A stretch of DNA of 64,000 nt from Shinella kummerowiae (GTDB lineage: Bacteria > Pseudomonadota > Alphaproteobacteria > Rhizobiales > Rhizobiaceae), in NCBI RefSeq assembly GCF_009827055.1, contig NZ_WUMK01000014.1, positions 29,405-93,404 of the forward strand, written 5' to 3'. Shown piece by piece: positions 37,242 to 45,838 of the stretch; within the stretch, counting starts at the first letter, position 1; each line of letters opens with the position of its first letter. The notes below the pieces were generated by a model. That model searched no databases, was not told the origin of the DNA, and saw nothing but the letters and a program-made list of their open reading frames with translations. The position numbers and the translations under genes are program-made.

Positions 37242-38807
37242 ATGTCCGGTTTTCCGAACGTTTCAGCAGCAGACTATCTCGATACTGCCATTCGCAACGC
37301 CTCCAACCTGGTTGTTTCCGGGAAAAGAGGCCTTGAGCGGCGCACCAACGCGTGCAGGCAACCGCTCTCGCCAAGCCACGAAAGAATAGAAAAGGCGGTT
37401 GATGCGGCACTGGGTGACTTCATCCCCGCACATGAAGTCTACAATGATATGCGCAGGGCCGCCCTGGAAGCGATCATCGACAATCACCTGTACAAGGCGG
37501 ATCCGGTCACAGATCGCGTAAGGCTGGAATCGGTGGCGCAGACAATCCAGGCCAAGCAGCCGCGCTTCCGCAATCCGGGCAAGGAGCAAACAGTCGAACC
37601 GGCACTGATCGCCGGTCTCTACCGGCAGGTAAAGGATCTCCCGCCCTTCGCGCTGGCTGGCCATCGCTGGGAGCAAACAAAACTTGACGGAAACACGGCC
37701 GGAACAGTCCGCGGCCATGAGTCACCGGCAATGATCCTTGCCAACCCCATCAGCAACGCCATCATGCCGGCGAGCCCGTACTACAACGACCTGCGCCAGA
37801 CGTTCTTTGATCTTGTGCGCACGAAAGGGGCGGCAGTCAAAAACTGGCTCCAGGAAGAAGCCAGGATTCGCGAAGAAAAGCGCAAGCCGGGTGCGCCGCG
37901 CTTCATCAAGAACGAATTCTTCTATCACAACAAGAATGCAATCGAGGACTTCGACAAGCTCCTGTTGCCTCACAAAAAGGCGTTCGAGGCTGAAATTCCG
38001 CCATCAAAGCCGATCAGTCCGGAAGCGCTGGTCCGCATCGGCAGATTGATGGTGGCCCACCACCGCAGCTGGGTTCCGATACGCATCCCGCCACAGGACG
38101 GCCAGCCGATTGCCAAGATCCCCCGGCTGAACTTACGCGACACGACGAATTCCGTACCGGACAAGGTTCCGCCGGGCATTGCCGAAGCCTCGAGGCATTT
38201 TCAGCCGGACATCGCCGCCGACCGGCCGAAAGCTATCGGTTTCAGGGATCGGCTGGTCGAACAGATCGATTCCATCCTGCCCCCAACCGCCAGCAACTTC
38301 AGCAAACGGCTGCAGCTGGGAAAGAGGATTTTTGCCGCCCGCGAAAAAATGCTGTCCGCAAACTCGGCCGAACAAGCCTATCGGGCTGCCCTGGGCAATC
38401 CGGACGCCAAGAAGAACGAAGCGACCAGCCAGCACCAGCAAACCATCCGCGACATGGCCGAGACCTGCGAGCGCTTCGTGGCCGCCTACGAGGGCAGAGA
38501 TCCCGGATTCGGGCTCGACGCGGAAAGCGCCGGGCCGGCCGCACCGGTCAGACGCCTTGGCAAGCAACGGATGACGGCCAATCTGAACGGCCTGAAGAAG
38601 GCTGGAGCCGATGAACAACAGTTGCCGATCGCAGCCTTCTTCACATCGACGAAAAGGTCTCGCGCCGAAATGGAAAGCCAAACAGGTGAGCCGGCAACGA
38701 AATCGCCCGGGCGACCGCAGGCCGAGACCGCCGGCACCCCATCGCTGAAAAAGCCTGCGCTGCTGGACCTCCGCTCCCGCGAGGATGAACGCGGCCTCAG
38801 ACGCTGA
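37242..38807 (+). CDS. Unrecognised large protein, candidate VirD4-dependent effector
   Basis: Protein of 521 residues with no signal peptide or membrane segment. The N-terminal two thirds are mostly α-helical and contain RRAALEAIIDNHLYKADPV, PYYNDLRQTFFDLVRTKGAAVKNWL and ALVRIGRLMVAHHRSWVPIRIP. The last 100 residues are low-complexity, with a basic KRSRAEME and the tail LLDLRSREDERGLRR. An Arg-rich, hydrophilic C-terminus is the known form of VirB/D4 transport signals, and two proteins of the virD operon end in a similar LD-x-R tail. The gene converges with virC2, 34 bp apart. The ATG at 37242 follows AAGGTG. No family recognised; the effector role is inferred from tail and position. Confidence 0.7.
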   Translation: MSGFPNVSAADYLDTAIRNASNLVVSGKRGLERRTNACRQPLSPSHERIEKAVDAALGDFIPAHEVYNDMRRAALEAIIDNHLYKADPVTDRVRLESVAQTIQAKQPRFRNPGKEQTVEPALIAGLYRQVKDLPPFALAGHRWEQTKLDGNTAGTVRGHESPAMILANPISNAIMPASPYYNDLRQTFFDLVRTKGAAVKNWLQEEARIREEKRKPGAPRFIKNEFFYHNKNAIEDFDKLLLPHKKAFEAEIPPSKPISPEALVRIGRLMVAHHRSWVPIRIPPQDGQPIAKIPRLNLRDTTNSVPDKVPPGIAEASRHFQPDIAADRPKAIGFRDRLVEQIDSILPPTASNFSKRLQLGKRIFAAREKMLSANSAEQAYRAALGNPDAKKNEATSQHQQTIRDMAETCERFVAAYEGRDPGFGLDAESAGPAAPVRRLGKQRMTANLNGLKKAGADEQQLPIAAFFTSTKRSRAEMESQTGEPATKSPGRPQAETAGTPSLKKPALLDLRSREDERGLRR

Positions 38808-38841
38808 CGCGGGCGGGGTCAGGCGGCACTGCAAGCATTGG

Positions 38842-39633
38842 TTACTGATGCTGCGCCTGAATTTCGAAGAAGATGGCAAGTGCGGCTGAAGCGAGCTTGC
38901 GCCCGAATGCACGGTCGCTCTCGAACCCGAGCGGATCGAAATGCGCGCGCGCCCTTTCGATGAGCCTTAGCGGCATGATCCGCGACGTCTGGATGATGCC
39001 GCAGACTTCCGGCGCGACCGCCTCGGTATAGGTCTCCGGCAGATTGTCGAGATCGCCGTTTTCCAGCAGCACCTCATAATCGTCCAGTGCGCGGCGCAGG
39101 ATCATCTGCAGCGATTTCGCCGGCGCATATTGCCGGCACAGGCGTTCGAAGCTTTTCGATATGCCTCTGGCCGGCAGGGCTGCCGAGAGGAACACCTGGA
39201 TCTTGCCTTCCTCGCTGCGCTTGCCGATCACCTGCTGCTTTTGCCGCTTGGCGATTGGCCGGCCAATGTCGGGAGCCGCCTTTCTTGATTTCTTCTCGGC
39301 CGATTTCCGGCGCGAGCTCGTGTCTGCTTGAGACACTTGCGGTGGTGACACTTCCGCCGTCATCGCGACCGGTTCAGGCCCCGGGCTTTCCACCGGATGA
39401 ACCTCCGCCAGCGGGTCCGCCTCCGGTTTGGGGGTGGGCGGAAGAGGAATATCTACCGCGACGGATGCGATGGTTGTCGCGGCAACAGGCACGTCTTCCG
39501 TATGCGGACGCGGCTGCAAAGCCGATGGATCGCGCACGGGATCGTGCGGCGTCACGGAAGGCAGCAGATCCGACCGGTGAGCGGCCAGACTCCGCGCCTC
39601 CTTGACGGAAAGCACAGGTTTGCGGATTGCCAC
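38842..39633 (-). CDS. virC2: VirC2
   Basis: Protein of 263 residues. The N-terminus MAIRKPVLSVKEARSLA and the C-terminal domain (IQVFLSAALPARGISKSFERLCRQYAPAKSLQMILRRALDDYEVLL... IIQTSRIMPLRLIERARAHFDPLGFESDRAFGRKLASAALAIFF) match Agrobacterium VirC2. The C-terminal part forms a ribbon-helix-helix DNA-binding fold and, with VirC1, promotes T-strand production at overdrive. It is about 60 residues longer than the Ti protein (about 202) owing to a Pro/Ser/Glu-rich linker at about 40-130. It starts 1 bp after the virC1 stop, so the two are one operon. Confidence 0.93.
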   Translation of the reverse strand: MAIRKPVLSVKEARSLAAHRSDLLPSVTPHDPVRDPSALQPRPHTEDVPVAATTIASVAVDIPLPPTPKPEADPLAEVHPVESPGPEPVAMTAEVSPPQVSQADTSSRRKSAEKKSRKAAPDIGRPIAKRQKQQVIGKRSEEGKIQVFLSAALPARGISKSFERLCRQYAPAKSLQMILRRALDDYEVLLENGDLDNLPETYTEAVAPEVCGIIQTSRIMPLRLIERARAHFDPLGFESDRAFGRKLASAALAIFFEIQAQHQ

Positions 39634-39634
39634 T

Positions 39635-40330
39635 TCAGCCTCCCAGCTTCAGGTCCACAAAGCTGCGCATGACGTGGAGCTCATCCATGGCGGTGGCATA
39701 GTTGCGCATGGGCAGGCGCAACGCCGCCTTGCCCTCCATATTGGCGAGGGCAAGATGCATCATGCCCCGCTCCTTCATCGCCGCGAACGCGTCACGCTCA
39801 TGCATCGGCTTGTCGAATTGCGGCAACACATTCAGAAGGTCCGAAGAGGCCTTCTGCGATGACGTCAGCCGGCCGACGGGGATGCGCTGGACCAATATGG
39901 CCGTCGGGATGTCGATGGCCTCATTGACGAGCAACTCGATAATGTAGCGGTAGGTTGCCAGTGCTTCGTCGATGTCGAGCGGCGTCAGCATGGAAGGAAC
40001 CAGCAAAAAGTCGGAACTGGCGATGATCGTATTGTTCAGCTCGCTTGAGCCGCCATGCGTATCGGCCAGCGCAAAATCAAAACCCTGCTTCTCCGCACCG
40101 TTGTAGGCAGCCTCCAGAAGCCCGATGTCGTCGGCAGCAAAGACCTCGCAGGTCTCGTCCCATGTATCGCTCTTGAGGGCGTTCTCCTTCCACTTGCTCA
40201 GCGGCCGGTTTTCGTCCGCCTCAAACAGCGCAACGCGGTAGCCGAGCGAAGCCCAGGCGGAGCACAATCCCATCAATGCAGTGGTTTTACCGGCGCCGCC
40301 CTTGAACGAGCAGCAAGTCACGAGTTTCAC
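39635..40330 (-). CDS. virC1: VirC1, ParA-like T-strand processing factor
   Basis: ParA/MinD-type ATPase of 231 residues, the same length as Agrobacterium VirC1. The Walker A is [13 protein letters not shown] (residues 9-21), then [39 protein letters not shown] and [16 protein letters not shown], all near-identical to VirC1 as known. VirC1 binds overdrive next to the right border and brings the VirD2 relaxosome to the cell pole (established knowledge). The start is GTG at 40330, after AAGGAT. The presence of an overdrive-like sequence at 62.8 kb fits this role. Confidence 0.96.
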   Translation of the reverse strand: MKLVTCCSFKGGAGKTTALMGLCSAWASLGYRVALFEADENRPLSKWKENALKSDTWDETCEVFAADDIGLLEAAYNGAEKQGFDFALADTHGGSSELNNTIIASSDFLLVPSMLTPLDIDEALATYRYIIELLVNEAIDIPTAILVQRIPVGRLTSSQKASSDLLNVLPQFDKPMHERDAFAAMKERGMMHLALANMEGKAALRLPMRNYATAMDELHVMRSFVDLKLGG

Positions 40331-40619
40331 GATTGAAATCCTTAGCTAATGAAAACATTTGAAAAATCGAAGTTTTGTAAAAAAGGGCATGTGTAATAAT
40401 GTGCAAATGTATGCCTGCAACAGCCTTTCGTCAAACCGGAAATAATGGCGTTTTGCAAATTTCTGAAACACGCCGTGAACTACAACTGTAAGAAATTGCT
40501 TTTGACGAACTGGCGAAACTGCACTATGATGTAGTCATATATTTGGTTTTTATAGTCGTTTTTTAAATTCATTTCAGCGGCGCCTTTTCCAGCGCCATCG
40601 ATATTTAAGGCTGTTTCAG
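40331..40619. promoter_or_regulatory. virC1-virD1 divergent promoter region
   Basis: This 289-bp AT-rich gap separates divergent virC and virD operons, as on Ti plasmids, where VirG and Ros act here. A stretch near 40,500-40,560 (TAGTCATATATTTGG, TTTTTATAGTCG) is especially AT-rich. I found no strong match to the VirG vir box: the best word, near 40,328-40,339, overlaps the virC1 start codon. The regulator's site may differ in this system. Confidence 0.55.
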
Positions 40620-41081
40620 ATGACCGATAATTCCGGCGTCCTCGACGCTTTTGCTACCGTTTCCCGTACCCAGCGCCTCCCGAAAAAGATTGATCCTGCC
40701 GGTTACAAGGTTGTGAGCGTTCGCCTGCGCGAGGGCGAATTTGCCACCCTTGCACGCCAGGCAGCCAAATGCGGCATGAGCAACAACATGGCGTTGAGAG
40801 TTGCCGCGCGGCGCATCGCCGGTTTCATCGAAATCGATGCCGCCACCCGCGAGGCGCTGCAGTCCATTTCCACCCGCATCGGCGAAATCTCCTCCAGCAT
40901 CCGGCGCATCAGCCATCTGGCTCCGGGCCGCCCTGGCTTCGACATGGAGCAGTTCATGAAGGACCGGGCCGCCTTCGGGCGGGAGTTCGTCGAACTCGAC
41001 GGTCACCTGCGCTCGCTGCTCAGCCTGTCGAAGCGCCGCATCGATGGATGCGCGCTGCTTCTCGACGAGGCCTCAGATTGA
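40620..41081 (+). CDS. virD1: VirD1, relaxase accessory protein
   Basis: Protein of 153 residues, close to the 147 of Ti VirD1. Diagnostic stretches are DPAGYKVVSVRLREGEFATLARQAAKCGMSNNMALRVAARRIAGFIE and FVELDGHLRSLLSLSKRR, which match VirD1. It helps VirD2 nick the border on supercoiled DNA and probably binds DNA through a ribbon-helix-helix-like N-terminal part. It is the first gene of the virD operon, 12 bp before virD2. Confidence 0.95.
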   Translation: MTDNSGVLDAFATVSRTQRLPKKIDPAGYKVVSVRLREGEFATLARQAAKCGMSNNMALRVAARRIAGFIEIDAATREALQSISTRIGEISSSIRRISHLAPGRPGFDMEQFMKDRAAFGREFVELDGHLRSLLSLSKRRIDGCALLLDEASD

Positions 41082-41093
41082 CGAGGTCGCGCC

Positions 41094-42404
41094 ATGTCCG
41101 CAAACGCACCCGGCATTCGCCCCCAGGCCATCGTCAAGGTGGTGCCGCGCGGCGGCACGGTCAATGCGCACCAGATCCGCCGCCAGATCTGTTACATCAC
41201 CCGCAATGGCACCATCCCGTTCCGCCGCTCCGACCGCTATCTTGATGCAGCACCCGCAGGGATAGACGAATTCGACCGCATCTCTGTCGACTGGGCCCGT
41301 CATGCAGCCCGCTATCCACTGCGCAACCGCGCTGATGGCACGCAGCGCGACCTCACCACACATATCGTGGTCAGCCTTCCGCGCAACACGCCGCACCAGC
41401 TCGCGGAAGAGACGATGCGTGACTACGCCTATGAAATGTTCGGGTCGGGACGCAACGGCGGCCAATGGGATTATTTCACAGCCTTCCACACCGACCGCGA
41501 ACATCCCCACCTGCACATCGTCGTCAACCGCATGTCGCACGAGGGCCGCTGGCTGAAGATTTCCCGGCGTGATCCGTTCATGAACTATGACAACATGCGC
41601 GCCGTGATGTCCGACGTCGCACATTCCCGCGGCATCAATCTGGATTCCACCTCTCGCGCCGAGCGCGGCATCATCGAGCGTCCCGTTACGTTTGCCGAAT
41701 ATCGCCGCCGCGCCCGCGACCGGATTTTCCTCTATCCGCAGCCCACGAACAACACGCCGGTCGAGCCGGATGCCATCATCGGACCAAGCCGGACCGGCGC
41801 AATCCATCGGCGCAATGCTGCCGAACACGGCATTGCCGAACGCGCGGCAGCCATTCAGCGCGGCTTCGTCAATGGACAGGATTTCCAGGCTGCCCGCCAG
41901 CGTGGCCGCGACATTGCCGCCGCAGCCGCAGCCCGCGCCCGCCAGCTTTTCCCCGACCCGCAGGATGATCTTGACGATGATTTCGGCGGCGGCGGTGGCG
42001 ACAATAACGGTGACGATGATCCGGATGATGATGACGCAGGTGCGAACAACAATGGCGGCCCGGCCGGGAACGGAAATGGTCAGAACAACAATGGCCAAGG
42101 CCAGGGTCAGAACGGCCAGGCCCGCCGCCAGCGCGCGCCGCAGCAGCGCAGCATCATCGAAACCCGCGCCCAGCGCCGGGTCCGCGAACAGCAGGAGGCT
42201 GCCCGCGCACGGGTGGATGAACAGCGCCGGGCGCGCGCGGAGCAGGCCCGCGAGGCCGAGCGGCGCCGCCAGGCAAGAGAAGCTGCACCGGTCGCCCGCA
42301 CCCGCGCCCAACAGCGGGAGCTCGATACGTTGAACCTGCGCTCCGGCACGCGCATCGACCGCACCGGACGGGGGCGCACCAACCGCAATGATCACGACCG
42401 GTAG
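41094..42404 (+). CDS. virD2: VirD2, border-specific relaxase
   Basis: Relaxase of 436 residues that nicks the T-DNA border and stays bound to the 5' end of the T-strand. The catalytic Tyr is Y34 in RRQICYITRNG; the metal motif is HTDREHPHLHIVVNR (H132, D134, H139, H141); and WLKISRRDPFMNYDNMR with SRAERGIIERPVTFAEYRR completes the family. Residues 280-345 are an unusual linker rich in Asp, Gly, Asn and Gln. The C-terminal tail is Arg-rich (RAEQAREAERRRQ, GRGRTNRN) and lacks the Lys-Arg bipartite signal of Ti VirD2, yet it keeps many arginines that could serve secretion or nuclear import. A border to act on lies at 62.8 kb. Confidence 0.96.
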   Translation: MSANAPGIRPQAIVKVVPRGGTVNAHQIRRQICYITRNGTIPFRRSDRYLDAAPAGIDEFDRISVDWARHAARYPLRNRADGTQRDLTTHIVVSLPRNTPHQLAEETMRDYAYEMFGSGRNGGQWDYFTAFHTDREHPHLHIVVNRMSHEGRWLKISRRDPFMNYDNMRAVMSDVAHSRGINLDSTSRAERGIIERPVTFAEYRRRARDRIFLYPQPTNNTPVEPDAIIGPSRTGAIHRRNAAEHGIAERAAAIQRGFVNGQDFQAARQRGRDIAAAAAARARQLFPDPQDDLDDDFGGGGGDNNGDDDPDDDDAGANNNGGPAGNGNGQNNNGQGQGQNGQARRQRAPQQRSIIETRAQRRVREQQEAARARVDEQRRARAEQAREAERRRQAREAAPVARTRAQQRELDTLNLRSGTRIDRTGRGRTNRNDHDR

Positions 42405-42438
42405 CCATGGAAGGTGAAGCACGAATGGGTGAGCCCCC

Positions 42439-45400
42439 ATGCCGAATTTGAATGAATTTGAAGAAGCAGAACGCAGACGAATTTCAGAACATGAATTGTT
42501 TAATTCAGAGGATGACGAAATCATGCCAAAGGCAGAAAAAAAGGCCCGCACCGCAACCCGTGAAACCCCTTATCAAAGGGAAAAGGCGCGACTGGAGAAA
42601 GAGAAAGCCGAGCAGGCCGAAAAGACCCGCGTGCAGAACAACAGCCGCGCTGCCCGTGCCGCACGCCGGGCAGGTCAGATGGAGGGCGTAGAGGCTACTC
42701 CGCAGCCGCCTGTCGAACCTGCACCGCAGGCCCGGGAAACCGCACGGCAGGCAAATGCCGCCGACGAAGCGCGGCGTATGGAGGCTGCGCTGCAAGAGCA
42801 GATCGCCCGCGACAATGCTGTCCGGGATGAGCGCCGGGCTTCGACAGCCCCTGGCATTGAAATGGATCATGATGCCGATATCGCCGCCCAGTTCGCGGCA
42901 GACTTGGCTGCCGCCGACGTTCGGGCGCGGGAAGCACAGCGTTCCTCCCCAGACATTGACGAGCATGCGATCCAGGAAGAGCTGGACCGGCAACTCCAGG
43001 AAACGGTCGCATCTGAAGCGACGCAGGCGCAGGCCCGTGCGGACAATTTGCGCCTTCGGGAACTGGAAGCGGAAAACCAGGCCCTGCGCAAAGCAGCCGA
43101 AACGGCAAATCAGGAAAGGCTGGATGCAGTCTCCGAGCGCATGGCGGAAACCACACGCGCCGATGATGCAACCGCGGCAAGCCAGCAGCTCGCCAAGCAG
43201 CTCAGCCAATCCAACTTTGAACGGGAATTCGCCGTCAAGCGTGCACAGGATCTCGAAGCCGGCAATGCCGAATTGACAGTTCGCCAATCCGAGCTGGAAC
43301 GCCAGTCCGACACGACGATCGCCATGGGCAAGACCAGCATCGAAGCGGCAAACCGCGCCCGTCAGGACGCCGAAACCCGCGTCAGCCGGCTGGAAGGCGA
43401 CAACCAGGTTTTGCGCCGTGAACGCGACGAAGCCGTGAAGACTGTCGGAGAGCGGGATCAGCAGCTTGCCCAGGCTGGGGCCCGCAATGAAGCTCTGGCC
43501 AGATCGCAGGCAGCGGCGAAGCAGGCTTCCGATTTGCGGATAGCTGATCTGGAACGCCGCAACCTCGAACTGGTCAGTACAGCGACACAGGCTGATCTAA
43601 GCGCCACCACAGAGAAAGCAAACCGCGAGGCGACCGAACGCGAGCTTGTCAAACGTGATGGCGAACTCAGGACAAACAAGGAGAGCCTAGCTGCTGAAAA
43701 AGCCGCGCGCCAGCAGGCTGATGCACGAGCTGGTGATCTCGACGACAAGCTGAAAGCCGCCAATGAAGCTGCGGCCCGCGAGAAGGCGGGTCGCGAGGCG
43801 GCGGAAAGAGAAGCCGCCAGCCAGAAGAAGCTCGTTGGCGAACTGTCCGGCGAAGGTGACAAGGCCAAGGCTCTGGAAACTGCGCGCCGCGATGCAGAGA
43901 CAAAGGCCAAGGATCTTGAAAGCAAACTGCAGTCGGCAATCGAGGAAGCCGCGCGCGAGAAAGTGGGTCGCGAGGCAGCGGAGAGAGAAGCCGCCAGCCA
44001 GAAAAAGCTCGTCGGCGAACTGTCCGGTGAAGGTAACAAGGCCAGGGCTCTTGAAACGGCGCGCCGCGACGCAGAAGCAAAAGCCAAGGGTCTTGAAAGC
44101 AAACTGCAGTCGGCAACCGAGGAAGCCCAGCGTGAAAAGGCTGCCCGTGAAGCGTCTGAGAAGAATGCGCAGGACCTGATCGCCAAGAATGATCAACTGA
44201 CAACCCAGGCGAAGGAGGCCACGCAAGCTCTTGTCCAGACCGAAGAACGGTTGAAGACGATGCGTGACCATGACGGTGATTCCGAATTGCGAAAGCAACT
44301 CGAGCAGGAGAAAGACGCACGCCAGGCTGCCGAAGCGAAACTGGCCGCCACCACCGAGCGCATGATCGATCAATCCAAGGCCGCCGCCACGGCACGGCGG
44401 AACGAAACGCAACAGGCGGCGCGTGATGCCGAACGCATCGTCCGCCTTGAAGCCGAGTTGAAGACCGCACGGGAAACGCCCGACCCGGACAAACCCATCC
44501 CCAGCGTCGAAAAAGATGAAACGGGCAAAAATACCGGCCGTGCTGCAACGGCGGCCAAGGACGACGAGTTTGGCCTGGACGATATCAGTAATGCGGACTT
44601 CGATGCAGCGGTCGCCGCCGCCGAGGCAAAGCAGAAGCAAGCGGCAGCGGCGAAGGCCAAGGACGATGAATTCGGCCTGGACGATATCAGCGTTGCGGAG
44701 TTCGATGCGGCGGTGGCCGCCGCCGAGGCTTCACGGAGCACTCCGGCGCCCGCCTCGCGCGAAGGCTCGCCCGCGCTGGATCCGGCCCATACGGTCAAGG
44801 GCAATGTCTGGTACCGCGCCGGCAAGATGTATGTGCCGGAAGCGCAATACGACAAGATGCTGAAGGCCGGTGTCAAAGTTCCGCTGCAAACGGACAAGCC
44901 TGCCCGGGAGGTTCTTCTACAGACCCCCAATGGTGATCTGCATTCCCCGAAAGCGTATAAAAGTGCCCATGGCGCAGCCGCTTTCGAAGCGCGCGCGAAA
45001 GCCGAAGGGCTTGATCCGAAGATTGCCGCCAAATGGGCAGCCAAGGATCAGACCCGCCCGGAAGTTCTGGTGAGACTGAAGAACGGTAATCTTGTCGATG
45101 GCAAGAGCCTGGAAATCGCAGCCGGCAAGGCAGGACTCGCAGGCAAATTCGGCGAAAAGAATGTCTTCATCGAAAACCAGACGACGAAGATCGAAAACGG
45201 CCGGGAGATCAAAAGTGGCACCGGCAACTATCGCCGCGCCGACAATGCCATCGAGCATGCGCGCGCCGCCGGTAGCACAGTAAAGCTTAACCAGCGGCTC
45301 GACACCATGCGCGTCAGCCCGCAGCCGGAAGGCCGCGCCTCACGCAGTGCAACGCCGGCATCCAACCTCAGCACGAACCGCAACGCTTCGCCTTCGACAC

Positions 45401-45804
45401 GCGGCACGACACCAGAACGGGCTGCACCGCCCGCCCAGCAGCGCAAGCCGATCTTCCGCAACGGAAAGGTGGTCGCAAGCGTGCCGGTAAATGGCAACAA
45501 TGGCGGCGTCAAGCGGTTGAACCAGCGCCCTGCGACCGTCCAACCCCGGCAGAATGCTCAGGCCGACAATCGCTACGATCGTGGCGGCAGTCAGCCACCC
45601 GCACCGGGCTACCAGCGGCCCGACCAGGGCGGCGCGCACAACCGCCAGACCAGTCCAACGACCACCATCAACCTCACCGTCAACGGTGCGGTCGGGCACG
45701 GCACAGCGACGCCCAATGTCGCCGCCAATGCCCCGTCGCAGACCAAATATTCACCCAAACTCGATGACCGCCCCCGGACACCAGATCCGCTCGAACGCAA
45801 CTGA
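42439..45804 (+). CDS. Giant coiled-coil protein between virD2 and virD4, candidate effector
   Basis: Unrecognised protein of 1,121 residues. Residues about 30-740 are a long Ala/Glu/Lys/Arg coiled coil with two near-identical 59-residue repeats (period 177 bp, starting at 43,777 and 43,954). Two copies of KDDEFGLDDIS with a 34-residue period follow (44,557 and 44,659). A globular part comes next (NVWYRAGKMYVPEAQYDKMLKAG... EVLVRLKNGNLVDGKSLEIAAGKAGLAGKFGEKNVF), then a Pro/Arg/Asn-rich tail ending KLDDRPRTPDPLERN. The hydrophilic, Arg-containing C-terminus resembles VirD4 transport signals. No family recognised; Ti plasmids have no such gene between virD2 and virD4. It sits 34 bp after virD2. 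It could bind DNA, stiffen the T-strand or act in the host cell (speculation). Confidence 0.8.
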   Translation: MPNLNEFEEAERRRISEHELFNSEDDEIMPKAEKKARTATRETPYQREKARLEKEKAEQAEKTRVQNNSRAARAARRAGQMEGVEATPQPPVEPAPQARETARQANAADEARRMEAALQEQIARDNAVRDERRASTAPGIEMDHDADIAAQFAADLAAADVRAREAQRSSPDIDEHAIQEELDRQLQETVASEATQAQARADNLRLRELEAENQALRKAAETANQERLDAVSERMAETTRADDATAASQQLAKQLSQSNFEREFAVKRAQDLEAGNAELTVRQSELERQSDTTIAMGKTSIEAANRARQDAETRVSRLEGDNQVLRRERDEAVKTVGERDQQLAQAGARNEALARSQAAAKQASDLRIADLERRNLELVSTATQADLSATTEKANREATERELVKRDGELRTNKESLAAEKAARQQADARAGDLDDKLKAANEAAAREKAGREAAEREAASQKKLVGELSGEGDKAKALETARRDAETKAKDLESKLQSAIEEAAREKVGREAAEREAASQKKLVGELSGEGNKARALETARRDAEAKAKGLESKLQSATEEAQREKAAREASEKNAQDLIAKNDQLTTQAKEATQALVQTEERLKTMRDHDGDSELRKQLEQEKDARQAAEAKLAATTERMIDQSKAAATARRNETQQAARDAERIVRLEAELKTARETPDPDKPIPSVEKDETGKNTGRAATAAKDDEFGLDDISNADFDAAVAAAEAKQKQAAAAKAKDDEFGLDDISVAEFDAAVAAAEASRSTPAPASREGSPALDPAHTVKGNVWYRAGKMYVPEAQYDKMLKAGVKVPLQTDKPAREVLLQTPNGDLHSPKAYKSAHGAAAFEARAKAEGLDPKIAAKWAAKDQTRPEVLVRLKNGNLVDGKSLEIAAGKAGLAGKFGEKNVFIENQTTKIENGREIKSGTGNYRRADNAIEHARAAGSTVKLNQRLDTMRVSPQPEGRASRSATPASNLSTNRNASPSTRGTTPERAAPPAQQRKPIFRNGKVVASVPVNGNNGGVKRLNQRPATVQPRQNAQADNRYDRGGSQPPAPGYQRPDQGGAHNRQTSPTTTINLTVNGAVGHGTATPNVAANAPSQTKYSPKLDDRPRTPDPLERN

Positions 45805-45838
45805 TCAAATCGCTGCGAAAGCGCGAAAGGAGTAAATC

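Noticed and set aside
40328..40339. CACGATTGAAAT as a vir box for virC
   Set aside because: It fits the VirG consensus only in part and overlaps the GTG start codon and ribosome-binding site of virC1, so it cannot be an upstream promoter element.
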